Assembly: GCF_039634365.2 (NCBI RefSeq)
Contig: NZ_CP155079.2
Coordinates: 1,612,001-1,676,000 of the forward strand
DNA length: 64,000 nt
Direction of reading: 5' to 3'
Origin: Mucilaginibacter sp. PAMB04168
GTDB taxonomy: Bacteria; Bacteroidota; Bacteroidia; Sphingobacteriales; Sphingobacteriaceae
Below the pieces are notes generated by a model that worked only from the letters and a program-made list of their open reading frames with translations, made no database searches and was not told the origin of the DNA. Below are positions 33,212-41,310 of this stretch, piece after piece; within the stretch, counting starts at the first letter, position 1, and every line of letters starts with the position of its first letter. Both the position numbers and the translations under genes were made by a program.

Positions 33212-34156
33212 GTGCTTGAAAAACTGACCGTTAGGGAAGCTTTTCAATGGTTCCTGGAAAACACCGGGGTATATGCAGGTAGCGAACAATACCTGTTTGT
33301 ACAGCACCTGACTTTACTGGAACTGGTGGATTACGTGCGGTCGCTCGTAAACGAAGATACTCTGACGGATAATTGGCGGACAATAGTGATCAACGAAGCC
33401 CAGGCTTTACGGGTGATCCAATTATACGATGCTTTCAATGTTTCTTTTATTGGAGAGTGGTTTAATTTCGACACCAAACCGATGTTTAAGTTCAAACCCG
33501 AGATCAATGTCAGTTCCGGCGAGCAGTCCTTTTTAAATTTATTCAGTACCCTATACGATCATGCCGATAATATCAAAACGGGCGTTGACATTGATAGATA
33601 TTCTTCCAATTCACTGGAAGGCATTGAAAAGGACATCCTGTTACTACTCGACGAGGGAGACAATGCCTTTCACCCACAATGGAAAAAGGAGTATGTAAAA
33701 TACCTACGCGAGATCATACCAATCATTTTCGAGGGGTATCAAATACAGATCATCATTACTTCCCATGATCCGCTTACCTTATCCGATCTGCCAAAAAATA
33801 ACGTGGTGTTTTTGGAAAAAACTGACCAGGTAACGAAAATCGGCAACTCTGGTTTTAAACGCACCCTTGGTGCCAATATCGCGGATTTGCTGAAGGATTC
33901 CTTTTTTATGCAGGATGGGCAGATCGGCTCGTATATTGCCGAAGTGATTGACTTCATTATTGAGGATATTGGCGCTGGTCGTCTGACGGAGGAAAGGCAG
34001 ATCGCTATTGAACGGATAATTTACTGTATCGACGAGCCCATTATTAAGTTCAAACTGGCCGAAATGTTATCCGAGGCGTTGGGTGATCAAAGTTTTGAGG
34101 CGCGCCTGATCGATGATGAAATCAGCAGGCTCCGGGAAAAAAGGAGGCAAATCTGA
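33212..34156 (+). CDS. AAA ATPase of a Septu-like pair, C-terminal part
   Basis: A 314-residue reading frame opening with GTG 33212 directly after the TAA of the N-terminal part and in the same phase. It holds the remaining ATPase motifs: signature NVSSGEQSFLNLF (about 99-111), Walker B DILLLLDEGDNAFHP (Asp147, Glu148) and the switch IIITSHDPLTL (His185), then a helical tail. Alone it has no Walker A and cannot bind ATP in the normal way. Its TGA overlaps the ATG of the HNH gene, which is preceded by a perfect AAGGAGG (34141-34147), so the downstream nuclease is well translated regardless of the upstream stop. Pairing of such an ATPase with an HNH nuclease is the Septu (PtuA-PtuB) design. Confidence 0.75.
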   Translation: MLEKLTVREAFQWFLENTGVYAGSEQYLFVQHLTLLELVDYVRSLVNEDTLTDNWRTIVINEAQALRVIQLYDAFNVSFIGEWFNFDTKPMFKFKPEINVSSGEQSFLNLFSTLYDHADNIKTGVDIDRYSSNSLEGIEKDILLLLDEGDNAFHPQWKKEYVKYLREIIPIIFEGYQIQIIITSHDPLTLSDLPKNNVVFLEKTDQVTKIGNSGFKRTLGANIADLLKDSFFMQDGQIGSYIAEVIDFIIEDIGAGRLTEERQIAIERIIYCIDEPIIKFKLAEMLSEALGDQSFEARLIDDEISRLREKRRQI

Positions 34157-35112
34157 TGTTTTATATCGACCAAACAACGCCTTCTTTTTTGCAGGCCAGG
34201 GACGAACATTATACCAATGTCCGGTATGTGATCAAAAAGAAGTTATTGGGCAAAAGATTTTCTGAGGACCATCCGAAAGGACTGGATAAAAGAATAGATG
34301 AGGTAACTGGAATTCATTCTACCGTTGCCGCATTTTTGAATGATGAAACGAACTTAAAAGACCTGCTTATCGGTTCTCCTGATGTACTTAACCACTTCAA
34401 AAAAAGGTTTTCCAGTAAGAAAGCTATTGCCAGCATTAAGGCATTGATCAGGTATGATGCCTTTATTGACAAAAGCGTTGACAAAACCTTTGGATTTTAT
34501 CATGGCTACCATCTGGCGGAAAATTTAGGGATACAAACCTGCATCTATTGTAACCGGCTATATACCCATACAATCATTACTGAAAACCGGGAATTTATAG
34601 CCCGGCCAACCTTTGATCATTGGTTCCCGCAAAGCAGCTATCCGTTATTGGCTTTATCATTTTATAATTTAATTCCCAGCTGCAATGTCTGCAACAGTAG
34701 CATTAAAGGCGCTTTGCCTTTAGCGTTAAAAGACATTTTTCATCCTTATCTGAAACATCCTGAAACGGAAAAATTGCTATCGTTTAAATTTTCCTACACG
34801 CTGGAAGATCACCTGGTGGCAAAAAGCAAAATAGTTTCCGGTAATGATTTTACAGCTAATAGTATCAGGGCCATGAAGCTAAAGGAGATATATGCGGGTC
34901 ATCTCGATGAGATCAGGGAATTGATCTACCTGAAGAAAGCTTATTCAGCCTCGTATATCAGCTCCCTAAATTCTATTTTAAAGTTAACCCTTTCGACAGA
35001 CGAGATTTACCGCCTGGCTTTTGGCGTTTACCTGGATGATGATCAATTGAATAAAAGGCCGCTGAGCAAATTGAAAAAAGATGTGCTGGCCGAATTGGGT
35101 ATCATTCCCTGA
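34156..35112 (+). CDS. HNH nuclease of a Septu-like pair (PtuB-like)
   Basis: A 318-residue HNH-family nuclease. The zinc-supported beta-beta-alpha site is clear: CIYC (Cys129, Cys132), RPTFDHWFP with Asp154-His155, SFYNLIPSCNVCNSSIKG with Asn171 and Cys176/Cys179. The N-terminal 120 residues and the C-terminal 120 are helical, probably contacting the ATPase. The ATG overlaps the stop of the ATPase gene and has a near-perfect ribosome binding site. In Septu, the ATPase senses phage and activates the nuclease; that mechanism is transferred from the family and would depend on whether the interrupted ATPase is functional here. Confidence 0.82.
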   Translation: MFYIDQTTPSFLQARDEHYTNVRYVIKKKLLGKRFSEDHPKGLDKRIDEVTGIHSTVAAFLNDETNLKDLLIGSPDVLNHFKKRFSSKKAIASIKALIRYDAFIDKSVDKTFGFYHGYHLAENLGIQTCIYCNRLYTHTIITENREFIARPTFDHWFPQSSYPLLALSFYNLIPSCNVCNSSIKGALPLALKDIFHPYLKHPETEKLLSFKFSYTLEDHLVAKSKIVSGNDFTANSIRAMKLKEIYAGHLDEIRELIYLKKAYSASYISSLNSILKLTLSTDEIYRLAFGVYLDDDQLNKRPLSKLKKDVLAELGIIP

Positions 35113-35142
35113 TATTCAGCTTCGGCGATTGCGTTTGCGTTG

Positions 35143-37008
35143 CTAATACGTGTCTTGCACTTCTTCCTTACTCTTAAAAAATTGCTTCAGCTTTTTCGTG
35201 ACCTGTTTATTGATCAGGCAGTAGGTTGGGGATAGTTCAAACAGGAAGTCCAGCGTTTCCACGCTTACCGACAGGATTTTGTAATGCACGCCATTGAAGT
35301 CGCAATCCCATTTTTCCATTTCAAACCGTTCTTTCCGGCTCACCGGGCAGACCGGATCACTTTGCTTAAAGAAATAGCTTTTGGGAACTACTTCCGTGTC
35401 CGCATTGAGTTTATAAACCTCCAGAAAGGGTTGTTTGGCCGGGTCATCATCAAATACCAGCACGTAGAAGATCGTATTAATTTCGTCGTAAAAATCCAGT
35501 TCCTGCTGTAAATGCCGGAAATTCTGGTAAACATATTTTTGATACAGCCGGGTGAAGTTTTGAAAGAACAGCTCCAGGTTTGCGATGATTGCAGGCATTT
35601 TCCAGTTGGCCCAGTCGAATTTCATATTGATCTTCGGTCCCATTTCCGGCTGGTACATTCTGATGGCATTTTGCTCGCCGGATTGCAGCAGCAGGTCAAG
35701 GTAATAGTAGATCAGTTCCATATGATACAATTCTGAACTGACGGTTACTTTAACTGCGGGTACAAAATCGGCTTTAAGCAGGCTGATAGCATTCTCCTTA
35801 CGCCTGGTCAGATTCGGATGTGGTCTGGTATTTTTAGTGCTGTCGATATTATAATTAAAATCTTTAACCCAATCCGCGAAGTTGTAGTTCTGCGCGATCT
35901 CCACCGGCAATGCCTCTTTCAGTATAAAATTTAACTGCTTCAATGAGTAGGTATCTTGCTCCGGCTCAAAGCCCAAAGTTACTTGGAACGAATCGATGAA
36001 ATTGACCAGGTATTCATGGGCAATCACCGGCTCATTTACCGGGAGATTATATTTTTCCATGATGCGGAAAAACTCCGATTTGATGAGTGAATAACTGAGC
36101 GCTTCGGGGTTATTCCTGATGGTATTTTGGCTGATATGGGCAGAATAACTCAGTATGGTACCATCAAACAGCGCCTCATGCCGTTTAAAAAATGAATCAG
36201 CTGCTAATTCCCGGATGATCGGATCGTTACGGCCCGAATCCAGCGGAATCAATACAAAGGCACAGCGATCTACGGAATAGGAAGCAATGCCGATACCAAT
36301 TTTCCAATAACGGGCGTACAGGGTTTGTTTCATGACCGCAAACTCGGTATCCAGTATCGTGTTATAATGATTTAAAAAGATATGGATTTCTGTCAGGGCC
36401 TCCGGACTTAAGCTGGACGGACGCAAGCCTTCCTCCAATTGTTTTAACTTGGTTTCCAGCAAGCCTTTTTCCTGCAATAAGCCGTTATAACCCTTGACCT
36501 TCGTTTGTGCCGCCCGGATTAGTTTTTCCCATGCCGCTAAATAGGCATGGTTTTGCCCGTCTAAACAATTTTCATAAGGTATCTTAATACTTACACTTTC
36601 ACCAGTAATACGTTGGTTGGCATCAATGATGACATCCTCGTCTACAGAAAGCCAGAAAGCTTTTTTTTGCGCATTATTTACCGCGACCAAAATAACCGGT
36701 AGCACGCTGTCACTGCAATACTTCAGGAAATGTTTAGCACACTGATATTTAGGGGTGATCAGGTCATCATCCGCCAGCGTTTTCAGCTGAACCTCGATTT
36801 TCCCGATAGGATGCTGGTGCTGATCTGTTAATTCGATATGCCCGTCCGTATTAGGGTACTTGTCCATAACCCGGAGGTCCGGCTTAACATAAACCGTACT
36901 GAGTAAGGACTCGAAAGTGATTTTAGACTGCAGTTCCGTAGGCGAAGTTTTTGGATACGGCGCAGGGAAACTATCAGCTATCGGTTGATCATCATTTTGC
37001 AAAGTCAT
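35143..37008 (-). CDS. DUF4365-type nuclease-domain protein with long C-terminal region
   Basis: A 621-residue protein on the minus strand, convergent with the HNH gene (30 bases apart). The N-terminal 140 residues match DUF4365, a PD-(D/E)XK-related domain: the DLRVMDKYPNTDGHIEL segment (Asp55), IGKIEVQLKTL (Glu72, Gln74, Lys76), YQCAKHFLKYCSDSVLPVILVAVN and KAFWLSVDED. A coiled-coil stretch (QTKVKGYNGLLQEKGLLETKLKQLEEG) follows, then about 420 residues of unknown fold containing several aromatic-rich helices. DUF4365 domains occur in many defence proteins, often alone or fused to sensor modules, so the large C terminus may be the sensor. It stands as a single gene. Confidence 0.7.
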   Translation of the reverse strand: MTLQNDDQPIADSFPAPYPKTSPTELQSKITFESLLSTVYVKPDLRVMDKYPNTDGHIELTDQHQHPIGKIEVQLKTLADDDLITPKYQCAKHFLKYCSDSVLPVILVAVNNAQKKAFWLSVDEDVIIDANQRITGESVSIKIPYENCLDGQNHAYLAAWEKLIRAAQTKVKGYNGLLQEKGLLETKLKQLEEGLRPSSLSPEALTEIHIFLNHYNTILDTEFAVMKQTLYARYWKIGIGIASYSVDRCAFVLIPLDSGRNDPIIRELAADSFFKRHEALFDGTILSYSAHISQNTIRNNPEALSYSLIKSEFFRIMEKYNLPVNEPVIAHEYLVNFIDSFQVTLGFEPEQDTYSLKQLNFILKEALPVEIAQNYNFADWVKDFNYNIDSTKNTRPHPNLTRRKENAISLLKADFVPAVKVTVSSELYHMELIYYYLDLLLQSGEQNAIRMYQPEMGPKINMKFDWANWKMPAIIANLELFFQNFTRLYQKYVYQNFRHLQQELDFYDEINTIFYVLVFDDDPAKQPFLEVYKLNADTEVVPKSYFFKQSDPVCPVSRKERFEMEKWDCDFNGVHYKILSVSVETLDFLFELSPTYCLINKQVTKKLKQFFKSKEEVQDTY

Positions 37009-37517
37009 TATAGGTTTAAAGATACAAAATGATTTAGATGGTCATTCCTTTTTAAAAACCTTCATACCTCCGTTAACATTATTCAGTGGGTTCGGGCATT
37101 GCCTGCGGCCCGCGCTGTCCGCTGTATCTTTTTTTCCTAAAAAAGGATGCCGCTTTCATCGCTAATGCGGCCATGCCTGCAATCAGTTTCACTACTGTTC
37201 AACAGATTACCGGCCGCGCAGCAAAAGCCAGCCCGCCGTTTAGCCACCGCACAGTCCAAATCGGTCCGTACGCTGCGCTTTACCAGCCGATTTTGCGCGC
37301 CCAACGGCATGCTGGCCCTTGCTCTTGTCCCTTTCATAATGGGTTGCTTCATTTTTCGATTAAACAGGCTTCCCAACAATTTCAGTTTTTTAACCGCAAA
37401 GGTAAAGCCCCCTGCGCCGCCGTCAAGGGTGTATGAAACCCAGCACCAGGCCGGGCCCTTGACAACTGCGCACTGTGCTTTTAAAACCCTTGCATTAAAA
37501 AACTAAAATGTAATGTT
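37009..37517. other. GC-rich gene-free stretch upstream of an ICE gene
   Basis: About 500 bases with no convincing gene: short frames exist in three phases on both strands, overlap each other and lack protein-like composition. The stretch is visibly more GC-rich than its neighbours and contains an 8-bp inverted repeat GTCAAGGG (37422-37429) / CCCTTGAC (37456-37463) around a 26-base spacer. It ends in AT-rich sequence just before the gene at 37518. It may hold a regulatory or structured RNA element, or a transfer-related site. There is no direct evidence for any of these. Confidence 0.4.
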
Positions 37518-38117
37518 ATGGAAAGCCTGCTATTAAATCTTCAATCAAAAAATCAAATCACCGATTACATGAAAGACAACCACATGGTTGCTTACGAACG
37601 GGGTATCTTTCAGGAAATGATCGCTGCTATTAAAGCGAAAGATCAACAACAACTGGATTGGTTCCGCAGCTTCGGTGATTCATTCAGAAAAATAACTATG
37701 AATGTATATGCTTATCGTAAAGGCCTTGAATTCGGGTTTACGGAAATCAGCTTTGATAAGTACGATTGGTTTACACGCCCCGTGTTTTTAGATAGAGAAG
37801 AATTAGTATTTGGTGATAAACTCCATTGCGGTAACCACAGCCTGATCTATTTAGGCAGAGGTGCAAACCACATTTGGACATACGGTATGAACTATAGCTA
37901 TGGTGTAGCAGGCGGTTGCTATGGCCTGTCGGTCTACGGCAAACAATTTGGAAGCCGTGATGCTGCCTTCAATCATGCATTGAATGAATTAAAGTCCATG
38001 ATGACAAAAAAGCTTGGTAGTACCGACACCACCAATGATAAACAGCCAGTGATCATTGCTACGTTAAGAGAAATCGAAAAAACACAGGTAAATATGATCC
38101 AGTTGAGCCTTTTCTGA
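37518..38117 (+). CDS. Conserved ICE protein, function unknown
   Basis: A 199-residue soluble protein of a kind found repeatedly on Bacteroidota mobile elements. The N terminus is helical (LQSKNQITDYMKDNHMVAYERGIFQEMIAAIKAKDQQQLDWF); the centre is glycine- and aromatic-rich beta structure (CGNHSLIYLGRGANHIWTYGMNYSYGVAGGCYGLSVYGKQF); the end is a helix plus tail (IQLSLF). No catalytic motif is obvious. It sits between the two defence islands with the GC-rich stretch in front, so it probably belongs to the ICE backbone. Confidence 0.72.
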   Translation: MESLLLNLQSKNQITDYMKDNHMVAYERGIFQEMIAAIKAKDQQQLDWFRSFGDSFRKITMNVYAYRKGLEFGFTEISFDKYDWFTRPVFLDREELVFGDKLHCGNHSLIYLGRGANHIWTYGMNYSYGVAGGCYGLSVYGKQFGSRDAAFNHALNELKSMMTKKLGSTDTTNDKQPVIIATLREIEKTQVNMIQLSLF

Positions 38118-38192
38118 AAGGAGGCTTTTCCCGGTTTTTATTCCTGCCTGAAAAAAAGGACGGAATCTCAGGTGTTAGAAAAATTGTTAATA

Positions 38193-38320
38193 AATATCAC
38201 TGATAATGAGTTAATTACTTCATATTTTTTTGGTAAAACGAGGGATATTTGTTATATTTATTGTAAAGATTTAAGAGGTTTATAGTGATATTTTATGCTG
38301 ATATGTAAATCACCAGTGAT
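38193..38320 (+). promoter_or_regulatory. Promoter and cluster of TATCA/TGATA dyads
   Basis: A promoter-like pair, TTTG (38229-38232), 20 bases, TATATTTA (38253-38260), precedes the small genes at 38360. Around it are three related dyads: TATCACTGATA (38195-38205), and downstream AGTGATATT (38284-38292), which pairs exactly with AATATCACT (38193-38201), and ATCACCAGTGAT (38309-38320). The repeated TATCA/GTGAT half-sites look like a multi-site operator, with a possible loop between the first two. Confidence 0.4.
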
Positions 38321-38359
38321 AAACCCGGAGGCATTCATCATAATTATTTAATTTTGAAA

Positions 38360-38641
38360 ATGGACATTTCATTAATCCCGGTAAAGCCGGGGCAGATATG
38401 CAAGATTGTTTCGGATGTGCCGGACATGGAAGAGGAAGAAGTTTATATCGTTGCGGAAGATCCGGCTGACTTTAACGAAGACGATGAGATTTTAGTGGTC
38501 GGGCTTAAAGAACTGCAGCGCAACGCCAGAAACCCGGATAATGCTGAACGAATTGGGGTTAGAAAAGATCAGCTTGTGGTAGTTGCGGTGGACCTTGAAT
38601 CATATATTCATTCCTGGAATGACAGGGACAATAAAAAATAA
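38360..38641 (+). CDS. Small acidic hypothetical protein
   Basis: A 93-residue acidic protein (MDISLIPVKPGQICKIVSDV...). I use ATG 38360 rather than a TTG six bases earlier. The pattern, a proline/glycine-bearing opening followed by EEVYIVAEDPADFNEDDEILVVGLKELQR and DQLVVVAVDLESY, suggests a small beta-barrel such as an SH3-like fold. No family name can be given. It is the first of three short genes spaced 12 and 10 bases apart, downstream of the dyad-rich promoter. Confidence 0.65.
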   Translation: MDISLIPVKPGQICKIVSDVPDMEEEEVYIVAEDPADFNEDDEILVVGLKELQRNARNPDNAERIGVRKDQLVVVAVDLESYIHSWNDRDNKK

Positions 38642-38653
38642 ATTTCATTGAGC

Positions 38654-38896
38654 ATGAGCTTCTGGAAAAAAACAGGATATTCTTATCAGTCGGTCGTCGA
38701 AATTAGCGAACCTGCTTTGCTGCAACTGGTAAACGGACTGACCAGAACTGATATTATCGAGTGGCTTATGTGGAACGATCCGAACGGCGTTTACAGTGAT
38801 GAACAGTCACTAAACGAATTCGGGGCAATCATGTCCAGGGAAGAAGGCCTTGAAATTATGCTGCGGCAGGCGGAAGAAAACCGGATAATAAATTAA
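38654..38896 (+). CDS. Small hypothetical protein
   Basis: An 80-residue protein starting at ATG 38654 (MSFWKKTGYSYQSVVEISEP); a TTG at 38648 is a less likely start. It is helical and acidic, with LLQLVNGLTRTDIIEWLMWNDPNGVYSDEQSLNEFGAIMSREEGLEIMLRQAEENR. There is no membrane segment and no recognised domain. It is the middle gene of a three-gene cluster of small ICE proteins. Confidence 0.62.
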   Translation: MSFWKKTGYSYQSVVEISEPALLQLVNGLTRTDIIEWLMWNDPNGVYSDEQSLNEFGAIMSREEGLEIMLRQAEENRIIN

Positions 38897-38906
38897 ATAA
38901 TCAACT

Positions 38907-39200
38907 ATGATCACCAAAATAAAGACCCTTGAAGACGTTAAGGAATTTGTTCATCAGCTGATGGCTGAAGGCCTGAACTATCATCCCGATGATGATTTTG
39001 ACAATTACGTCAGTATGCAAACCGGCGACCCTTCCTACACACCAGCAGAGGCATTGCTGAGAAATCAGTTAAATGATAAGTGTTTTGAGGTTTGCGAAGC
39101 TGCCGGGGCTGATATCTATGATATTTCTATGGAGATATTCCTGAAAGAAACGGGACTTGATGAATTTATCCCCCTGCCTTCCCAGGCATTGCCCGAATAG
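38907..39200 (+). CDS. Small hypothetical protein
   Basis: A 97-residue acidic, helical protein (MITKIKTLEDVKEFVHQLMAEGLNYHPDDDF...). The segment ALLRNQLNDKCFEVCEAAGADIYDISMEIF resembles small ICE-encoded helical proteins that accompany defence or regulatory cargo, but no family is claimed. It ends 27 bases before vsr and may share its transcript. Confidence 0.65.
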   Translation: MITKIKTLEDVKEFVHQLMAEGLNYHPDDDFDNYVSMQTGDPSYTPAEALLRNQLNDKCFEVCEAAGADIYDISMEIFLKETGLDEFIPLPSQALPE

Positions 39201-39227
39201 TGGCACTGTCGTTGCTGTGATCTTTTT

Positions 39228-39644
39228 ATGACGGATGTTCACTCCAGAGAAACCAGAAGTTTTAATATGTCGCGTATCCGCAGTAAGGATACCAAACCCG
39301 AACTGATCGTCCGCAAATTTTTATTTTCACGCGGCTTTCGCTACAAACTCCACGATAAATCACTTGCCGGCAAACCCGATATTGTACTTCCGAAATATAA
39401 AACCGTCATCTTTGTTCACGGTTGCTTCTGGCACGGCCATGAAGGCTGCCGCTATTTTGTGGTTCCGAAAACCCGCACGGAATGGTGGCTGAATAAAATC
39501 AATACGAACATCAATAAAGATGCGGCATCCGTTTCCAGACTCCGTGAGGCAGGCTGGAAAGTGCTGACCCTATGGGAATGTGACCTCAGAAAAAACACCG
39601 CTGACAGCACGCTGGATAACCTTTTAAAAGAATTGCACACATGA
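39228..39644 (+). CDS. vsr: Very short patch repair endonuclease
   Basis: Vsr nicks DNA 5' of the T in T:G mismatches that arise when 5-methylcytosine deaminates, so it usually travels with a C5-cytosine methyltransferase, as here. The 138 residues show the family run: RSFNMSRIRSKDTKPELIVRKFLFSRGFRYKLHDKSLAGKPDIVLPKYKTVIFVHGCFWHGHEGC, with the catalytic Asp in GKPDIVLP, the zinc-site FVHGCFWHGH, and WWLNKINTNINKD and GWKVLTLWECDLR at the end. It is complete. The methyltransferase gene begins 76 bases later behind its own promoter. Confidence 0.95.
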   Translation: MTDVHSRETRSFNMSRIRSKDTKPELIVRKFLFSRGFRYKLHDKSLAGKPDIVLPKYKTVIFVHGCFWHGHEGCRYFVVPKTRTEWWLNKINTNINKDAASVSRLREAGWKVLTLWECDLRKNTADSTLDNLLKELHT

Positions 39645-39669
39645 GCCTGCGCGCTGCACACACAATATT

Positions 39670-39700
39670 ATTGTTGTAAGCATTAATATTTCTATCTTAG
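39670..39700 (+). promoter_or_regulatory. Promoter of the methyltransferase/Mza-like operon
   Basis: ATTG (39670-39673), 19 bases, TATCTTAG (39693-39700), close to the TTTG-N19-TAnnTTTG consensus and 20 bases before the ATG at 39721. The layout matches the promoter before the Shedu-like gene. Confidence 0.45.
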
Positions 39701-39720
39701 ATTTTTACTTTAAAAAATCT

Positions 39721-41301
39721 ATGCCTTTCCCCATCATTGATTTGTTTGCAGGCCCTGGAGGACTGGCTGAAGGATTTAGTTCACTGACTGAAACGGATAA
39801 TGAACGCGTATTCAAGATCAAACTTTCTATTGAAAAAGATACCCATGCGCACGAAACACTGACGCTGCGTTCATTTGTACGCCAGTTTCCGTTTAAACAG
39901 CTGCCCGAAGAATATTATAAGTTTCTTCGCCGCGATATTTCCATCGCAGAATTGTATCAGTGTTACCCAGAAGAATATAATGAAGCCACAAATGAAGCGT
40001 GGCAGGCTACACTCGGCGATACACCGGAACCGGAAATTGACAGGCGTATCGAAGAAAGTCTTAATGGTGAAACAAACTGGGTACTGATTGGCGGCCCACC
40101 CTGTCAGGCGTACTCCCTTGCCGGGCGCTCGCGTGTTGGCGGCATCCAGGAAGGTGATCACCGCGTACATTTATATAAGGAATATCTGCGGATCATTGCC
40201 AGGCATCAGCCTTCTGTTTTCGTAATGGAAAATGTGAAGGGCTTGCTTTCTGCTGAATTAAACGGTGAGAAAATATTTACCAAAATATTAAATGACCTTC
40301 AGCATCCATCATCAGTTTTCCCAGAATTCAACTCGTCAGGCTATAAAATATATTCACTTATCAGATCAAATATCAAAAGTGATTCCGACTACCTGATTAA
40401 ATCGGAAGATTATGGAATTCCCCAGAAACGTCACCGGGTAATTCTGCTCGGCATAAGGGAAGATATTCAAATCAAGCCTTCGACACTGAATCCTTCAAAA
40501 AAGGTGGATCTCAGATCGGTTATTGGAATGCTGCCGGCTGTACGCAGCGGAATTTACCGGGAGTTCACCCATACTGACATCGTGGTTTCAGGAAGCGTAC
40601 AGAAAAAGAAACGTAACTATAATAACCTGGAAGACTCTTACCCCGCATGGTCTGAAAGGATATCAAAATATACGGAGGAACTGCTTAAAACATTCAGCGG
40701 GCTGAAATACGACATCGAATTCAATCCGGTTTACCCGCAGATAACCGGTAAAGAATATTATGAGGTGTCCGGTGATACCTTGCCGCAAAACCACCCGCTC
40801 CACGACTGGTACCTCGATCCAAAGCTCAATGCAGCGGTACACCACATATCCAGAGGGCATCTTACCCTTGATCTGAAGCGTTATTTATTCGCGGCCCTGT
40901 ATACCAAATTCTTTCATAAATTTCCCAGAATGGAAGATTACCGAAAATTTGGTGAAGATCTTATTCCCGACCACGAAAATGCAGAGTCCGGTAAATTTAA
41001 CGACCGTTTCCGGGTCCAGCTGCCAAATGAACCGGCAACTACCGTGACCAGCCATATTTCCAAAGACGGCCATTACTTTATTCATTATGATCCTGATCAG
41101 TGCAGAAGTCTAACGGTAAGGGAGGCTGCGCGGATACAAACTTTCCCGGACAATTACTTTTTTTGCGGCAGCCGGACACAACAGTTTCACCAGGTTGGTA
41201 ATGCGGTGCCGCCGTACCTTGCCTACCAGATCGCAAACGTGGTCGAATCTATTCTTGTTCCTGAAAAGGCAGCAGTAAACAATGATCTTGTCCTGTTTTA
41301 A
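39721..41301 (+). CDS. DNA (cytosine-5) methyltransferase
   Basis: A 526-residue C5 methyltransferase with all core motifs: I IDLFAGPGGLAEGF (6-19), IV GGPPCQAYSLAGRS with catalytic Cys128, VI FVMENVKGLL (Glu170), VIII EDYGIPQKRHRVILLGIR, and IX/X LTVREAARIQTFPDNYFFCGSRTQQFHQVGNAVPPYLAYQIANVV. An insert of about 75 residues between motifs III and IV and a large target-recognition region make it longer than HhaI-type enzymes. The downstream gene starts 9 bases later. Together with Vsr and the following four genes it forms a restriction-modification-like module in which no classical type II endonuclease is present; the PD-(D/E)XK protein at 45923 may take that place. Confidence 0.95.
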   Translation: MPFPIIDLFAGPGGLAEGFSSLTETDNERVFKIKLSIEKDTHAHETLTLRSFVRQFPFKQLPEEYYKFLRRDISIAELYQCYPEEYNEATNEAWQATLGDTPEPEIDRRIEESLNGETNWVLIGGPPCQAYSLAGRSRVGGIQEGDHRVHLYKEYLRIIARHQPSVFVMENVKGLLSAELNGEKIFTKILNDLQHPSSVFPEFNSSGYKIYSLIRSNIKSDSDYLIKSEDYGIPQKRHRVILLGIREDIQIKPSTLNPSKKVDLRSVIGMLPAVRSGIYREFTHTDIVVSGSVQKKKRNYNNLEDSYPAWSERISKYTEELLKTFSGLKYDIEFNPVYPQITGKEYYEVSGDTLPQNHPLHDWYLDPKLNAAVHHISRGHLTLDLKRYLFAALYTKFFHKFPRMEDYRKFGEDLIPDHENAESGKFNDRFRVQLPNEPATTVTSHISKDGHYFIHYDPDQCRSLTVREAARIQTFPDNYFFCGSRTQQFHQVGNAVPPYLAYQIANVVESILVPEKAAVNNDLVLF

Positions 41302-41310
41302 ACAATAACT

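Noticed and set aside
33200..33214. Frameshift as explanation for the split ATPase
   Set aside because: Both parts are in the same phase (864 bases apart, a multiple of three); the break is an in-frame TAA, not a shift.
37422..37463. Inverted repeat as an origin of transfer
   Set aside because: No relaxase gene and no known nic motif nearby; kept only as a structural observation.
37086..37506. Overlapping reading frames of 80-119 codons on both strands in the GC-rich stretch
   Set aside because: Three frames compete for the same DNA, with odd composition and no domain; treated as non-coding.
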